Shown: positions 16,784 through 25,186, counted from the stretch's first letter. The stretch: 64,000 bases of DNA from Candidimonas nitroreducens (GCF_002209565.1 NZ_NJIH01000010.1:62001-126000), one strand, 5' to 3'. A program made the numbers and translations. Notes: generated by a model not told the origin, from the sequence alone.

Positions 16784-18231
16784 AAGGGGTACCCCCTGGC
16801 CGTGGTCTGCATCGTGATCCACCGCAGTTCCGTGAACGCGTCGATTCCAGCCTTGCCGCCAAAGCGTCCATAGCCAGAATTCTTCACCCCACCGAATGGC
16901 ATTTGCGCTTCGTCATGCACCGTAGCGCTATTGATGTGGCATATACCGGACTGGACACGCCGCGCCACCTGAAAGGCTTGGGCGAGGTCGCGGCTAAATA
17001 CTGCAGCCGAGAGGCCGTAGGCATTGTCGTTGGCGCACTCGATGGCCTGCTCCAGCCCATCGACACGCACTACCGGCTTTACCGGGCCGAAGCTTTCCTC
17101 GTGATAGATTCGCATATCGCGTGTAACTTGATCGAGTACCGTGGCCGGCATGAGCAGCGTATCGCTCTTGCCGCCGCAAACCAGCCGCGCGCCCTTGGCC
17201 AGCGCATCATCGATCAGCTCGTTGCAGCGATCAACCGTGCCGCGATCCACAACCGGGCCAAGCACCGCCGGCCCCTGGCGTGGGTCGCCCACAGGCAACG
17301 CAACGGCACGGGCACCCAGCCGCTGCACATACCGGTCGGCTACCCGTGCATCGACAATGATGCGTTCGGTCGACATGCATATCTGGCCTGAATTAGCGAA
17401 GGCGCCGAAGATGGCCGCATCGACAGCGGCTTCGATATCGGCATCTTCCAGCACGAGCAATGGCGCCTTGCCTCCCAGCTCAAGCACCGCAGGCTTCAGA
17501 TGGCGGGCGCAAGCCTCGGCAACAAGGCGGCCGACCCGCGTGGATCCGGTGAAATTGACGCGCCTGACCGCCGCATGAGCGACCATGGCCTCGACGACTG
17601 CGGCAGCATCCGCCGGGGCATTCGTGACGAAATTGACGACACCGGCGGGCAGGCCGGCTAGCGACAAGGCCTCGACAATCAGCCCATGAGTGGCCGGACA
17701 AAGTTCCGATCCCTTGAGAATCACGGAATTGCCGCAAGCCAGCGGCATCGCAATAGCTCTCGTGCCGAGGATGACCGGGGCATTCCATGGCGCCATGCCA
17801 AGAACGACGCCGGCCGGCACACGCATGGCCATAGAAAGGCTGCCGGGCACGTCCGAAGGTATCAGATCTCCGCCCACCTGCGTGGTCAGAGCGGCGGCTT
17901 CTCGCAATATGCTCGCCGCGAGTTGCACGTTAAATCCCGCCCATGCGGAACTTGCCCCCGTTTCCTGTGCCATAGTGCCGACAAATGCGGCTTCCATGGA
18001 CTCCAGACACCCAGCCGCCGCATTCAACAACCGCCTGCGCTGGCTCGGCCCCACCTCTGCCCATGCAGGGAACGCCGCCGCAGCGGCATCAGCTGCCGCG
18101 CGGGCATCTTCCGCCTGAGCGGCCGGCGCACGGGTGGCCACAGAGCCGTCCAGAGGATTGCAGCGATCAAAGGTCGAACAGCCCACAGCACTTGCCCGGA
18201 CTCCACCTATCAGCATTTGTATTTCATTCAC
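16780..18231 (-). CDS. Aldehyde dehydrogenase (vanillin/salicylaldehyde dehydrogenase-like)
   Basis: A 483-residue NAD(P)-dependent ALDH of full length. Visible: Asn150 in MAPWN, Lys173 in ILKGSE, FTGSTRVG (228-234), general base Glu251 in LELGGKAP, nucleophile Cys285 in SGQICMST, and the C-terminal MPFGGVKNSGYGRFG. It oxidises an aldehyde to the acid in the cytoplasm. GTG at 18231 is preferred because AAAGGAAA lies eight bases upstream; an internal ATG five codons later is the alternative. It follows a Bug gene by 26 bases and shares its operon with a TauD-like oxygenase. Together these suggest oxygenase release of an aldehyde that this enzyme oxidises. Confidence 0.93.
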   Translation of the reverse strand: MNEIQMLIGGVRASAVGCSTFDRCNPLDGSVATRAPAAQAEDARAAADAAAAAFPAWAEVGPSQRRRLLNAAAGCLESMEAAFVGTMAQETGASSAWAGFNVQLAASILREAAALTTQVGGDLIPSDVPGSLSMAMRVPAGVVLGMAPWNAPVILGTRAIAMPLACGNSVILKGSELCPATHGLIVEALSLAGLPAGVVNFVTNAPADAAAVVEAMVAHAAVRRVNFTGSTRVGRLVAEACARHLKPAVLELGGKAPLLVLEDADIEAAVDAAIFGAFANSGQICMSTERIIVDARVADRYVQRLGARAVALPVGDPRQGPAVLGPVVDRGTVDRCNELIDDALAKGARLVCGGKSDTLLMPATVLDQVTRDMRIYHEESFGPVKPVVRVDGLEQAIECANDNAYGLSAAVFSRDLAQAFQVARRVQSGICHINSATVHDEAQMPFGGVKNSGYGRFGGKAGIDAFTELRWITMQTTARGYPF

Positions 18232-18257
18232 GGATATTTCCTTTAGATGTGCCGTTC

Positions 18258-19244
18258 TTACTGCGCCCGCAATTTCTTCTCGGCTATAAGCGTTCCCCAG
18301 CGCTTAGACTCCGATCGTGCATAGTCGTAGAACTCCTGAGGCGAACTCGTAATAGGTTCTACCCCAAGGTCTATCATGTGCTTGTGCACCGATGGATCGT
18401 TCACAGCCGCGTGCAAGGCTTTGTTCAAGCGGGCAACGACAGGCGCTGGGGTTCCTGCCGGCACTACCACCCCCTGCCAGGCATAAACCTCGAAGTTGGG
18501 GATTCCGGCCTCGCTCATGGTGGCCAGCTCTGGAAGGGTTGGAAACCGATGCGCGGAGGCCAACGCATAAGCCTTCACCTTACCCTCGGCGATAAATGGA
18601 TAGCCGCTGGCCAGATCCACGAACATCACGTCCACGTCGCCCGCCAACATGGCCTGTATCGCTGCAGGCGACCCCTTGTAGGGCACATGCACCATGTTCA
18701 AACCCTCGCGCTGCATAAATAGCTCCATGGCCAGATGATGTGGAAGGCCCACACCTGGCGTAGCAAAAGTCACCTTGCCGGGATGCGCTTTGACATAGGT
18801 AATGAGCTGCCGGATATTCGAAGCAGGGAACGAAGGCCTGGCAATCAGCGCGAGCGGGAAGCGTGCTATCAGACTTACGTAGCTGAAATCTTTCGCTGGG
18901 TTGTACGAAATGTGCTCGTATAGATGCTCGTTGGTGGCGAACGTGGCGTTGTCTCCGGTCAGCATGGTGTAGCCATCGGGCTTGCTGCGCGCCAGGATTC
19001 CCGCACCTATCATGCTGGCCGCCCCGGGCTTGTTCTCAATGACGATGGGCTGCCCCAGCGCAGGCCCGATGGACTGTGCCAATAGCCGCGCCAATACATC
19101 AGTGCCGCCACCAGCGGCATTAGGAATTATCCAATGTATGGGCTTGTCGGGATAATGGCCCCCCTGCGCCACAGACTGAAAGGTCGCCGCGCATAGGCAC
19201 AATGCAAAAATCGGCATTGCGACGATGCGTTTGATCCAATCCAT
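18258..19244 (-). CDS. Bug/TctC-family periplasmic solute receptor
   Basis: A 328-residue receptor with a signal peptide (residues 1-27, hydrophobic AMPIFALCLCAATF). Signatures: IPNAAGGGTDVLARLL, ENKPGAASMIG, PDGYTMLTG, and MVHVPYKGSPAAIQAMLAGDVDVMF. A strong AAGGAGG ribosome-binding site precedes the ATG. It is located between the 353-residue oxygenase gene and the ALDH gene on the same strand, so its ligand is probably the substrate of that pair. No permease partner is adjacent. Confidence 0.93.
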   Translation of the reverse strand: MDWIKRIVAMPIFALCLCAATFQSVAQGGHYPDKPIHWIIPNAAGGGTDVLARLLAQSIGPALGQPIVIENKPGAASMIGAGILARSKPDGYTMLTGDNATFATNEHLYEHISYNPAKDFSYVSLIARFPLALIARPSFPASNIRQLITYVKAHPGKVTFATPGVGLPHHLAMELFMQREGLNMVHVPYKGSPAAIQAMLAGDVDVMFVDLASGYPFIAEGKVKAYALASAHRFPTLPELATMSEAGIPNFEVYAWQGVVVPAGTPAPVVARLNKALHAAVNDPSVHKHMIDLGVEPITSSPQEFYDYARSESKRWGTLIAEKKLRAQ

Positions 19245-19400
19245 ATTCGCCTCCTTGTTTTTGATTAATGCCTCGACAGCCGAGGCGCCACGTCATGGCC
19301 GCAGTGTTCAATTCACCGCGGCGCACGCAATATTTCGAGAATAATGTCTGCATGGCCGGGACTCGCCCTATACACCAATGGCAGGCAACATTTTGGACGG

Positions 19401-20462
19401 CTACAGTAAGATCCGTTCCTGCGTCGAGCCAAGCACAATGCCTGCATCCCATTGCTTGACGTAGGCTGTCGCGGGCCTGAGATCAGGAGCCGAAAGCCAC
19501 AGCCTCCAGAGCAAGCGCTTACGCTCAGGCTCGGGCCAATCCTGGTACGCGGTACGGGTATGCAACACGACATAATTGTTCAGAAATTGCATGTCGCCCC
19601 GGAGCAGCTCCATTTCGTAGTGCAGTTCTTCCGCGATGTCTTCGGCCAAACCTATGGCCGACCGCTGCTGACGTGTCAGATCAGGTGCCTCGGGCAGATC
19701 ATGTCCCTTGTAGATGTGCTTAGGGCCAAATGACGTACACAGCATGTCGTCGAGCACACTGAATACTGCACTTTCATAAAACCCAGGCTCCCCGGGATCA
19801 ACCTCGCCATGCTTGGTCCAGCACAAGGGCTTGCTCAGTATCTCGACACTGGAGGGCGAGCGACGCAACAATTCGTTGTATACCGAAACCGAGCTGGCTA
19901 TTTTCGATAGGCCTCCGCTGCATGCTGCGCGAATGCAGATCAGGCCGACGATACTGGCCTGATCGCAGTGGTAGTCCATGGCCTCGCGCGTCTGGTAGCC
20001 ACGGCTGGTAGGATCGGCTTGGGTTTTACCAAGATCGGTCACATGACCGAGCATATCTCCGCCAGGGTTATTGGATCTGGCTTGCCCAAGATGACGGCCT
20101 ATGCCCCAATAAATAATGGCGACATCCACGGGATCCATTTCCTGTACCGGCAGCCCGCGCAACAGAGCCAGCCCCGGGCCGTCTCGCAGCAGGGTAAAAG
20201 CCTTGCGCACAACAGATTCGCAAGGCCCCAGATCAAATGCTTGTTTATCCAAAGCAAGCAAGCCATTAGGATCATCGCCTATGCGGCGCCGCACGGTTCG
20301 CGCCATATCCTGCAGCGCCCGCAGCTCTGTAGCGTTCCAATCATGCATCCACTCGTCAGTGGCAGCGAGATCAGCTGGCAGCCAGGCTGCCGGGTCGACA
20401 ACCGGCTCACCAAACTTGGCCGGCTTGCGTTGAATGCTTTTCGTCGACTCCATCTTCATCAT
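19401..20462 (-). CDS. TauD/TfdA-family dioxygenase, long form
   Basis: A 353-residue member with about 80 extra N-terminal residues relative to TauD. Iron ligands are His165 and Asp167 in DYHCDQ and His301 in VVLHTRTAYQDW; the 2-oxoglutarate arginine is in LLWRLWL. It is clearly homologous to the truncated gene at the left edge (shared LLRG, WGIG, LGHVTD, RGYQTR, GDMQFLNNYVVLHTR), defining a subfamily used twice in this window. It is the promoter-proximal gene of the Bug-ALDH run, reading away from a MarR regulator. The substrate is unknown. Confidence 0.9.
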   Translation of the reverse strand: MMKMESTKSIQRKPAKFGEPVVDPAAWLPADLAATDEWMHDWNATELRALQDMARTVRRRIGDDPNGLLALDKQAFDLGPCESVVRKAFTLLRDGPGLALLRGLPVQEMDPVDVAIIYWGIGRHLGQARSNNPGGDMLGHVTDLGKTQADPTSRGYQTREAMDYHCDQASIVGLICIRAACSGGLSKIASSVSVYNELLRRSPSSVEILSKPLCWTKHGEVDPGEPGFYESAVFSVLDDMLCTSFGPKHIYKGHDLPEAPDLTRQQRSAIGLAEDIAEELHYEMELLRGDMQFLNNYVVLHTRTAYQDWPEPERKRLLWRLWLSAPDLRPATAYVKQWDAGIVLGSTQERILL

Positions 20463-20487
20463 CCCAGCGGCACTATGCCTTATATTT

Positions 20488-20517
20488 TGTTTGATATCTG
20501 ATTGTTTGATATCTGAT
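20488..20517. promoter_or_regulatory. Perfect tandem repeat of 15 bp in the divergent MarR/oxygenase promoter region
   Basis: TGTTTGATATCTGAT occurs twice head-to-tail (20488-20502 and 20503-20517), each copy carrying the palindrome GATATC. It lies 26 bp before the oxygenase gene and about 160 bp before marR, where a MarR dimer would be expected to bind. Confidence 0.55.
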
Positions 20518-20678
20518 TATTATTCTGAACTTGATGCCCTGTCAACTGGTTTTCGACGCAAGTTTTCATCTGCCAGCACTCATTCATGGAGCACGGCACC
20601 AAGGAAACAAAAGTAAATAGCGCCTTACAATCCGGACAAACGCCGTATTCATTTCCACTGATAGGATTCAGGCTCGAC

Positions 20679-21215
20679 ATGACCAGAAAGAACGATGCCA
20701 TCGGCAGGAAGACCGACCTCTCCGCCGCCCCCGAGGCAAGCGTCAGTATCGATCAGATCATCGAGCGTCTGTGGCAACGCCCTGGATTCCTGCTCAGACG
20801 CTGTCTACAGCACACATCCGGAGCCTTTGAACAGTCCTGCTCGGAACTGGGCCTGACAGCGCGCCAGTACGACTATCTGTTCGTGCTGGACATGGCGGGA
20901 GAAATGGGCCAGACAGAGCTGGCGGGCGCCCTGGGCCTCGATCGCTCGACTAATACGCTGGTTCTAAAAATCCTAGAGCGCAAGCAGTTCGTCAAGCGCA
21001 AGATCGTTGCCAACGACACGCGAAAGCGCCTGGTTAGCATCACCGACCATGGCCGCAGTGTTTCCCGCCAGGCCCATGTGGCTGCCGGCCACGCGATCCA
21101 GAGCCTGACGAATGCGCTCGATGCCGGCGAGTACCAGCAGCTCATAGACTTGCTGCAAAAGGTAGTCCGCGCCAACTCCGACCAGTCCTATAGCTGCCAG
21201 GAGCCGTCAAAATAG
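20679..21215 (+). CDS. MarR-family transcriptional regulator
   Basis: A 178-residue winged-helix regulator. The central domain reads LGLTARQYDYLFVLDMAG (helices 2-3), GQTELAGALGLDRSTNTLVLK split over the recognition helix (about 78-97) and the wing NDTRKRLVSIT with the conserved Asp-x-Arg. N- and C-terminal helices form the dimer. ATG 20679 is preferred to an upstream ATG at 20586 because homology starts only after it. It is divergent from the oxygenase-Bug-ALDH genes and probably represses them until an aromatic or acid ligand binds. The tandem repeat at 20488-20517 is the likely target. Confidence 0.9.
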   Translation: MTRKNDAIGRKTDLSAAPEASVSIDQIIERLWQRPGFLLRRCLQHTSGAFEQSCSELGLTARQYDYLFVLDMAGEMGQTELAGALGLDRSTNTLVLKILERKQFVKRKIVANDTRKRLVSITDHGRSVSRQAHVAAGHAIQSLTNALDAGEYQQLIDLLQKVVRANSDQSYSCQEPSK

Positions 21216-21303
21216 ATGCTATAAGCCCATACAGGCAAAATGACATATAGCCGAATACACTTGGCAAACTGACGCATCGATACCGATCAGGAGACACCCC
21301 GCA

Positions 21304-22176
21304 ATGCGCCACATTCAACACCCCGGCCCGGCGCAAGCCGAACGCACACAATGCGTGGCCAGCACAGCCCATATCATGGAATTGGATCTGCCGGCGGGCG
21401 TGCCGCTGCTGCAGGCCATCGCCCGGACACTCGAGCCGCAGCAGGCCGACAGCGCGGTGCTGGAACTGCACGAAGGCGTCTTCGAGCAACTGGCGTACGT
21501 GCTGCCGGCCATGTCCGAGACTCCCGAGCACGCGGTGTATTACAGCCGGCGCTACCAGGCGCCCGCAGGGCCTACACGCCTGCGCGGCGGGCGTATTACC
21601 TACGGTTGGCGTGACGGCGCGCCTTGGCTGCATTGCCACGCACTCTGGACGGAAGCCGACGGCACAGAGCGTTGCGGCCATGTGCTGCCCGACGAGGCGG
21701 TGCTGGCGCTGCCGCTGCGGGTTACGGCCACACTGCTGCACGGCGCGCGCTTCGAGGTGGCGCCCGACGCGGAAACGAATTTTTCGCTGTTTCAGCCACG
21801 CGCCGCGGAGCCGATATCCGACACCGAGGCGGCCGAGGTCTATGTGCTGCAGGTTCGCCCCAACCAGGACTTCTGCGCCGCGCTGGAATCATTGTGCTCA
21901 CAGCGCGGCATACGGCGCGCGGCCCTGCGCGGAGGCGTGGGCAGCCTGATCGGCGCCACGTTCGACGACGGACGTACGGTGCAGCCCATCGCCACAGAAC
22001 TGTATATCGAGCACGGCGTGGTCGAACCCGGCGCCGACGAACGGCCCTGCGCCACGATAGACGTCACATTGGTGGACTATACCGGCACTACCACGCGCGG
22101 ACGCCTGCGCCGCGGTGCCAATCCGGTGCTGGTAACTTTCGAGCTGGTGCTGCAGCCGCTGGAATACGAACACTGA
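21304..22176 (+). CDS. PPC (DUF296/PCC) domain protein with two tandem domains
   Basis: A 290-residue protein. The N-terminal half ends with a metal-type histidine set (His110 and His112 in WLHCHALW, His126 in CGHVLP). The C-terminal half (about 165-287) is a second PPC domain beginning VYVLQVRPNQDFCAALESL and ending with strands NPVLVTFELVLQPL. PPC domains form trimers; in plants they are part of AHL DNA-binding proteins and in bacteria their role is unknown. AGGAG precedes the start by 11 bases. It follows marR by 88 bases on the same strand. No pathway assignment is possible. Confidence 0.8.
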   Translation: MRHIQHPGPAQAERTQCVASTAHIMELDLPAGVPLLQAIARTLEPQQADSAVLELHEGVFEQLAYVLPAMSETPEHAVYYSRRYQAPAGPTRLRGGRITYGWRDGAPWLHCHALWTEADGTERCGHVLPDEAVLALPLRVTATLLHGARFEVAPDAETNFSLFQPRAAEPISDTEAAEVYVLQVRPNQDFCAALESLCSQRGIRRAALRGGVGSLIGATFDDGRTVQPIATELYIEHGVVEPGADERPCATIDVTLVDYTGTTTRGRLRRGANPVLVTFELVLQPLEYEH

Positions 22177-22235
22177 AGCGCCCGGGCGTAGGGCCCGGCG
22201 GCGGCATCGGCGTATCCCGGATCGGCTTGTCGTTC

Positions 22236-22742
22236 TTATCGTTTACGAGCCGGCAATACCGCGGCCAGCACTTCGACCGCCCGCTTGCCCGACGTCTCGG
22301 CAATGGCGCTGAGCGTTTGATCGGCGGATTCGGCCTGATACCCCTTGCTCTTCAATGCCGTGATCAAGGCGTCCGGCGTGGTCTTCAGAACCGGCGCCAG
22401 ATCCGCCACCCGGGCCTGGGTCATCACGGCCGCAGCCTGGAATGCCGGATTACCGCCACGCCGTTGGTTTTTTGCCCCCGCATAAGCGAAGGGCAGAGCC
22501 ACGACAATGCTGAACACGACAGGAATGACGAGAGTCTTGCGCCGAATGTAGCCCAGCAGCGAATTCCAGTTTTTCCAGACATGGAACACGAAAGGCAAGA
22601 GCCAGACCATGCTGAGCCATACATGCATGGAATGAAACAGGCCCGACTGCCAATGAAAGAACAATGCGACCCCGGAAATAGTCGAGACAATGAAGAAGCC
22701 CGTGGTCAAGGGCGTGGCATAGCGGTGCAAGAAGTTATTCAC
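22236..22742 (-). CDS. DUF4405-type membrane protein
   Basis: A 168-residue protein with three predicted membrane segments (about 12-30, 38-56 and 70-88) and a soluble C-terminal half. Histidines in the helices (FHWQSGLFHSMHVWLSMVW, FVFHVWKNW) resemble DUF4405/cytochrome b561-like proteins that may hold heme. The tail (about 110-160) is a small helical domain with repeated TTPDALITALKSKG. The start is GTG with AGGAAA upstream. It converges on the PPC gene. Function unknown; heme binding is only a suggestion. Confidence 0.65.
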   Translation of the reverse strand: MNNFLHRYATPLTTGFFIVSTISGVALFFHWQSGLFHSMHVWLSMVWLLPFVFHVWKNWNSLLGYIRRKTLVIPVVFSIVVALPFAYAGAKNQRRGGNPAFQAAAVMTQARVADLAPVLKTTPDALITALKSKGYQAESADQTLSAIAETSGKRAVEVLAAVLPARKR

Positions 22743-23140
22743 TGCCGGTATTTCCTGTTGGGGTTAGTGATCAGTTTTCGGATTTTTCGTGGGGAACACT
22801 GACGGCCGACAGCAGTTGCCAGCCGGCGGCTCGGCCAGAACCCTACAACGAGCTGAATATATTACCCAAGTAGCGCGGCTCACGGGCACAAGATGCGGGC
22901 ACATCAATGTCTATCCATTTCGATCGGTTTCAAAGCCCGATCCGATGGCCCATATCGATGCCCATATCGCTGCACGGCCAGGCCGGTTCTGCGGCAAATC
23001 ACCGAGACACAGGCCTGTAACATTTCTCTCGACTAAAATACCCCCGGCGCCCGTTTGCCGCATGCCATGCAAGAAATGGCGCTTCGTGCCACAATCTTGC
23101 CTCTTGCGCCCGTGGCAGCACGGTCGGCGCAACCGGCCAC
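22743..23140. other. Gene-free interval upstream of the split tRNA-Leu
   Basis: No coding frame was accepted. A TAAAAT hexamer at 23034-23039 could be the -10 box of the tRNA gene, but no matching -35 was found. Confidence 0.4.
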
Positions 23141-23453
23141 GCCCGAGTGGTGAAATTGGTAGACACAAGGGACTTGAACAATTTGAGCCTTCGGGGGGAA
23201 ACGCCCGAAGTGACGCCCGTCAAAGTCGGTGAACGCCCTGGATGCCTTGGCATCCGAGCCAACGCCGAGCCAAGCCCGGCCGCAAGGCCGGGAAGGTGTA
23301 GAGAGCAGACGGCGGGCACCTACAGCCGCAAGGCCATGGTGAAGGCGTGCTCCAGCCCACGAACGGCGCATCACGCGCCGGCGGCGAAAGCCGTAGCGGG
23401 AAGAAAATCCCTCGCCGCAAGGCGTACCGGTTCGATTCCGGTCTCGGGCACCA
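23141..23453 (+). tRNA. tRNA-Leu(UAA) interrupted by a group I intron
   Basis: Exons are 23141-23175 and 23404-23453; joined they give an 85-nt tRNA with CCA encoded. Acceptor GCCCGAG pairs with CTCGGGC. The joined anticodon arm is AGGGA-CTTAAAA-TCCCT, so the anticodon is TAA. The D arm (GTGAAATTGGTAGAC) and T arm (CCGGTTCGATTCCGG) are normal. The unspliced sequence cannot form the anticodon loop, so expression requires removal of the 228-nt insert. The insertion point, after U34 and before A35, is the same as in cyanobacterial tRNA-Leu(UAA) introns. Confidence 0.95.
23176..23403 (+). ncRNA. Self-splicing group I intron (subgroup IC3-like) in the tRNA-Leu anticodon loop
   Basis: The upstream exon ends in U and the intron ends in G, as group I splicing requires. 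P1 forms as CUUGAA-CAA-UUUGAG with the U-G wobble at the splice site. P2 is CTTCGGG / CCCGAAG with a GAAA-containing loop. Core blocks match those I recall for the Azoarcus tRNA-Ile intron: AACGCCGAGCCAAGC, GAAGGTGTAGAGA, and ATGGTGAAGGC followed by CTCCAG. No homing endonuclease frame is present, consistent with a minimal IC3 intron. Self-splicing is inferred from structure. Confidence 0.93.
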
Positions 23454-23470
23454 TTACTAAGTCAATAGAC

Positions 23471-23674
23471 TTAGCGCTTCATTCGCTCCTCCCGACGCCT
23501 TTTGCTTTTATTTTTCGAAGGGCCAGGCGGGGGCATGCTGCGCTTGAGCTGCTCGTTACGCAATCGCTCTTGTGCGGCAGCATTTGCCGCACGACGCTTG
23601 ACGATCAACCTTGAAATGGCAAAGGCAAGCGCAAATGCAACAACCAGGATGATTCCACCAGACATACTGCCCAC
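23471..23674 (-). CDS. Small membrane-anchored protein of 67 residues
   Basis: One N-terminal hydrophobic helix (IILVVAFALAFAISRLIV, about residues 8-25) is followed by a highly basic tail (KNKSKRRREERMKR). The GTG start at 23674 has GAGGAG eight bases upstream, a near-ideal site; an ATG three codons later lacks one. It begins just after the tRNA-Leu gene on the opposite strand. No family was recognised; the layout suggests an inner-membrane protein with a cytoplasmic RNA- or lipid-headgroup-binding tail. Confidence 0.6.
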   Translation of the reverse strand: MGSMSGGIILVVAFALAFAISRLIVKRRAANAAAQERLRNEQLKRSMPPPGPSKNKSKRRREERMKR

Positions 23675-23780
23675 TTAGCCGACTCCTCAAAGATACATCA
23701 CAGCGATTAATTACAAGCCAATTGGGCCCTACTCCACACTATCGGGGGATCGGCGCATTCGATTAGAGTCGGCTAAGACT

Positions 23781-23800
23781 CTGCCCCATTATCGGGGCAG
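23781..23800. repeat. Intergenic hairpin
   Basis: A 7-bp GC-rich stem (CTGCCCC / GGGGCAG) with loop ATTATC lies between the small membrane protein and the FMN reductase gene. There is no T-run, so a terminator function is doubtful. Confidence 0.45.
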
Positions 23801-23873
23801 CGGATTTCATCAAAGCCAGCGACTAGTACTCGCCATCCCGATAAGCATGATCAGGAATGGCGAGCCTGCGCAT

Positions 23874-24440
23874 TTACGAGCGCAGCGGCCGCAACGCTTC
23901 GGCCCAGCGCACCAGTTCGTCGAGCATGGTCTTGGCCGAAGCGTCGATCAGCTCGTTCGACCCGAAGACGCCGCTGTCATTGATATGGCTGGCAACCATG
24001 GGCACCATGACGCCCTCGACCAAGGGCACCATTTTCAGGGTGGTGGCGTGCAGCTTGGCCATCTGTACGGCGCGTACGCCGCCCGAGACGCCACCGTAGC
24101 CTACGAAGCCGCAAGGCTTGTAATTCCATTCGCGATATACGTAGTCCAGTGCATTGACCAGCGACGGCGGTGGGCTGTAGTTGTATTCAGGGGTGACGAA
24201 CACGTAGGCATCGGCGGCGGCCACGCTTTGGCTCCATCGCTTGGTGTGCTCGTGTTCATATTGCTGCATGCGCGGATGCACCGGCTCATCGTAAATCGGC
24301 AGATTGAAATCGGCCAGATCGACCAATTCGGCATCGAAGCCGCCGTGCGCCTTGGCATATTCGTGGAACCAGGCAGCCACCGAAGGCCCGACGCGACCGG
24401 GCCGGGTACTGCAAATAATGACGTGAAGCTTGAGCGACAT
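23874..24440 (-). CDS. NAD(P)H-dependent FMN reductase family protein
   Basis: A 188-residue flavodoxin-fold protein. The FMN phosphate loop is near the N-terminus (ICSTRPGRVGPSVAAW, residues 9-24) and the family motif TPEYNYSPPPSLVNALDY is at about 83-100, followed by a GYGGVSGG loop. Such enzymes reduce flavins, quinones or azo compounds with NAD(P)H in the cytoplasm. Start 24440 has GGAG six bases upstream. It stands alone with 188 bp to the next gene, so no pathway link is evident. Confidence 0.93.
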   Translation of the reverse strand: MSLKLHVIICSTRPGRVGPSVAAWFHEYAKAHGGFDAELVDLADFNLPIYDEPVHPRMQQYEHEHTKRWSQSVAAADAYVFVTPEYNYSPPPSLVNALDYVYREWNYKPCGFVGYGGVSGGVRAVQMAKLHATTLKMVPLVEGVMVPMVASHINDSGVFGSNELIDASAKTMLDELVRWAEALRPLRS

Positions 24441-24628
24441 ATGATCTCCGTTCGGAAGCCGCGCTGGAGAAGTTGCAATACAAAGACCGTAGAGCCCCGG
24501 CAGCGCTTCCTGGTTTAGCGGGAATTTTCCTGGGGCATTAGCCTACCATATCCGGGCTGCGCCATTGCGCGCCTTTGGGCTGGCAGCGTGCGGCACGCGG
24601 CAATTGGCGGGCGGCCTCAAGAGCGCCC

Positions 24629-25066
24629 TTATTTATTTGCGCCGTACGCCACATTGGCAATGGTTGCCTGCATCAGGGCTATCACCTTATAAGAAGCAGC
24701 GTCGTCACCCTTGAATGCCCGAACCTCGCCGGTGCACACGGTGAGCGACTTCCCGGCATTCTGAACCTTGCCGATGGCAAGGAAGCGGTCGCCCAGCGCA
24801 GGCCGCAGGAAATTGACCTTGAATTCGACGCTGACGACTTCGCTGTCGGGGGGCGCCTTGGTAAGCGCCGCATAGCCGCAAGCGCTGTCGACGATGCTGG
24901 TGATGGCGCCGGCATGCATGAAGCCATGCTGCTGCGACAGATGCCCGGCGTAGTCGAGCGCGATCTGCACCTCTCCGTCTTGTACGTGCGCCAGCCGGGC
25001 GCCCAGGGTCTGCATGAGCCCCTGCGCGTCGAAACTGGACGCGATGCGTTGTTGGATGTCATTCAT
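24629..25066 (-). CDS. PaaI-family hotdog thioesterase
   Basis: A 145-residue hotdog-fold protein. The helix and catalytic region read QQHGFMHAGAITSIVDSACGYAA (shown in parts: QQHGFMHAG and SIVDSACG), matching the HGG...D pattern of PaaI/YdiI thioesterases, followed by SVEFKVNFLRPA. It would hydrolyse aryl- or acyl-CoA esters as a tetramer. ATG 25066 with GGAG upstream is preferred to an in-frame ATG 48 bases earlier. It lies downstream of the LysR gene on the same strand, with 120 bp between them. Confidence 0.9.
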   Translation of the reverse strand: MNDIQQRIASSFDAQGLMQTLGARLAHVQDGEVQIALDYAGHLSQQHGFMHAGAITSIVDSACGYAALTKAPPDSEVVSVEFKVNFLRPALGDRFLAIGKVQNAGKSLTVCTGEVRAFKGDDAASYKVIALMQATIANVAYGANK

Positions 25067-25186
25067 TCCTGGCTCCAAGTGGATGGAAAGCGTGCGGATA
25101 GTAGAAAACTGCAACAGTAAAACAATCAGGGTGATCGGGGAAATTTGCCCGGCGGATCCGCCAGGCCGGCAACGGAACCCGATTGC

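Noticed and set aside
23147-23614. A plus-strand frame through the tRNA-Leu intron as a possible homing endonuclease
   Set aside because: No LAGLIDADG, GIY-YIG or HNH motif; the sequence is fully explained by the intron fold and the tRNA exons.
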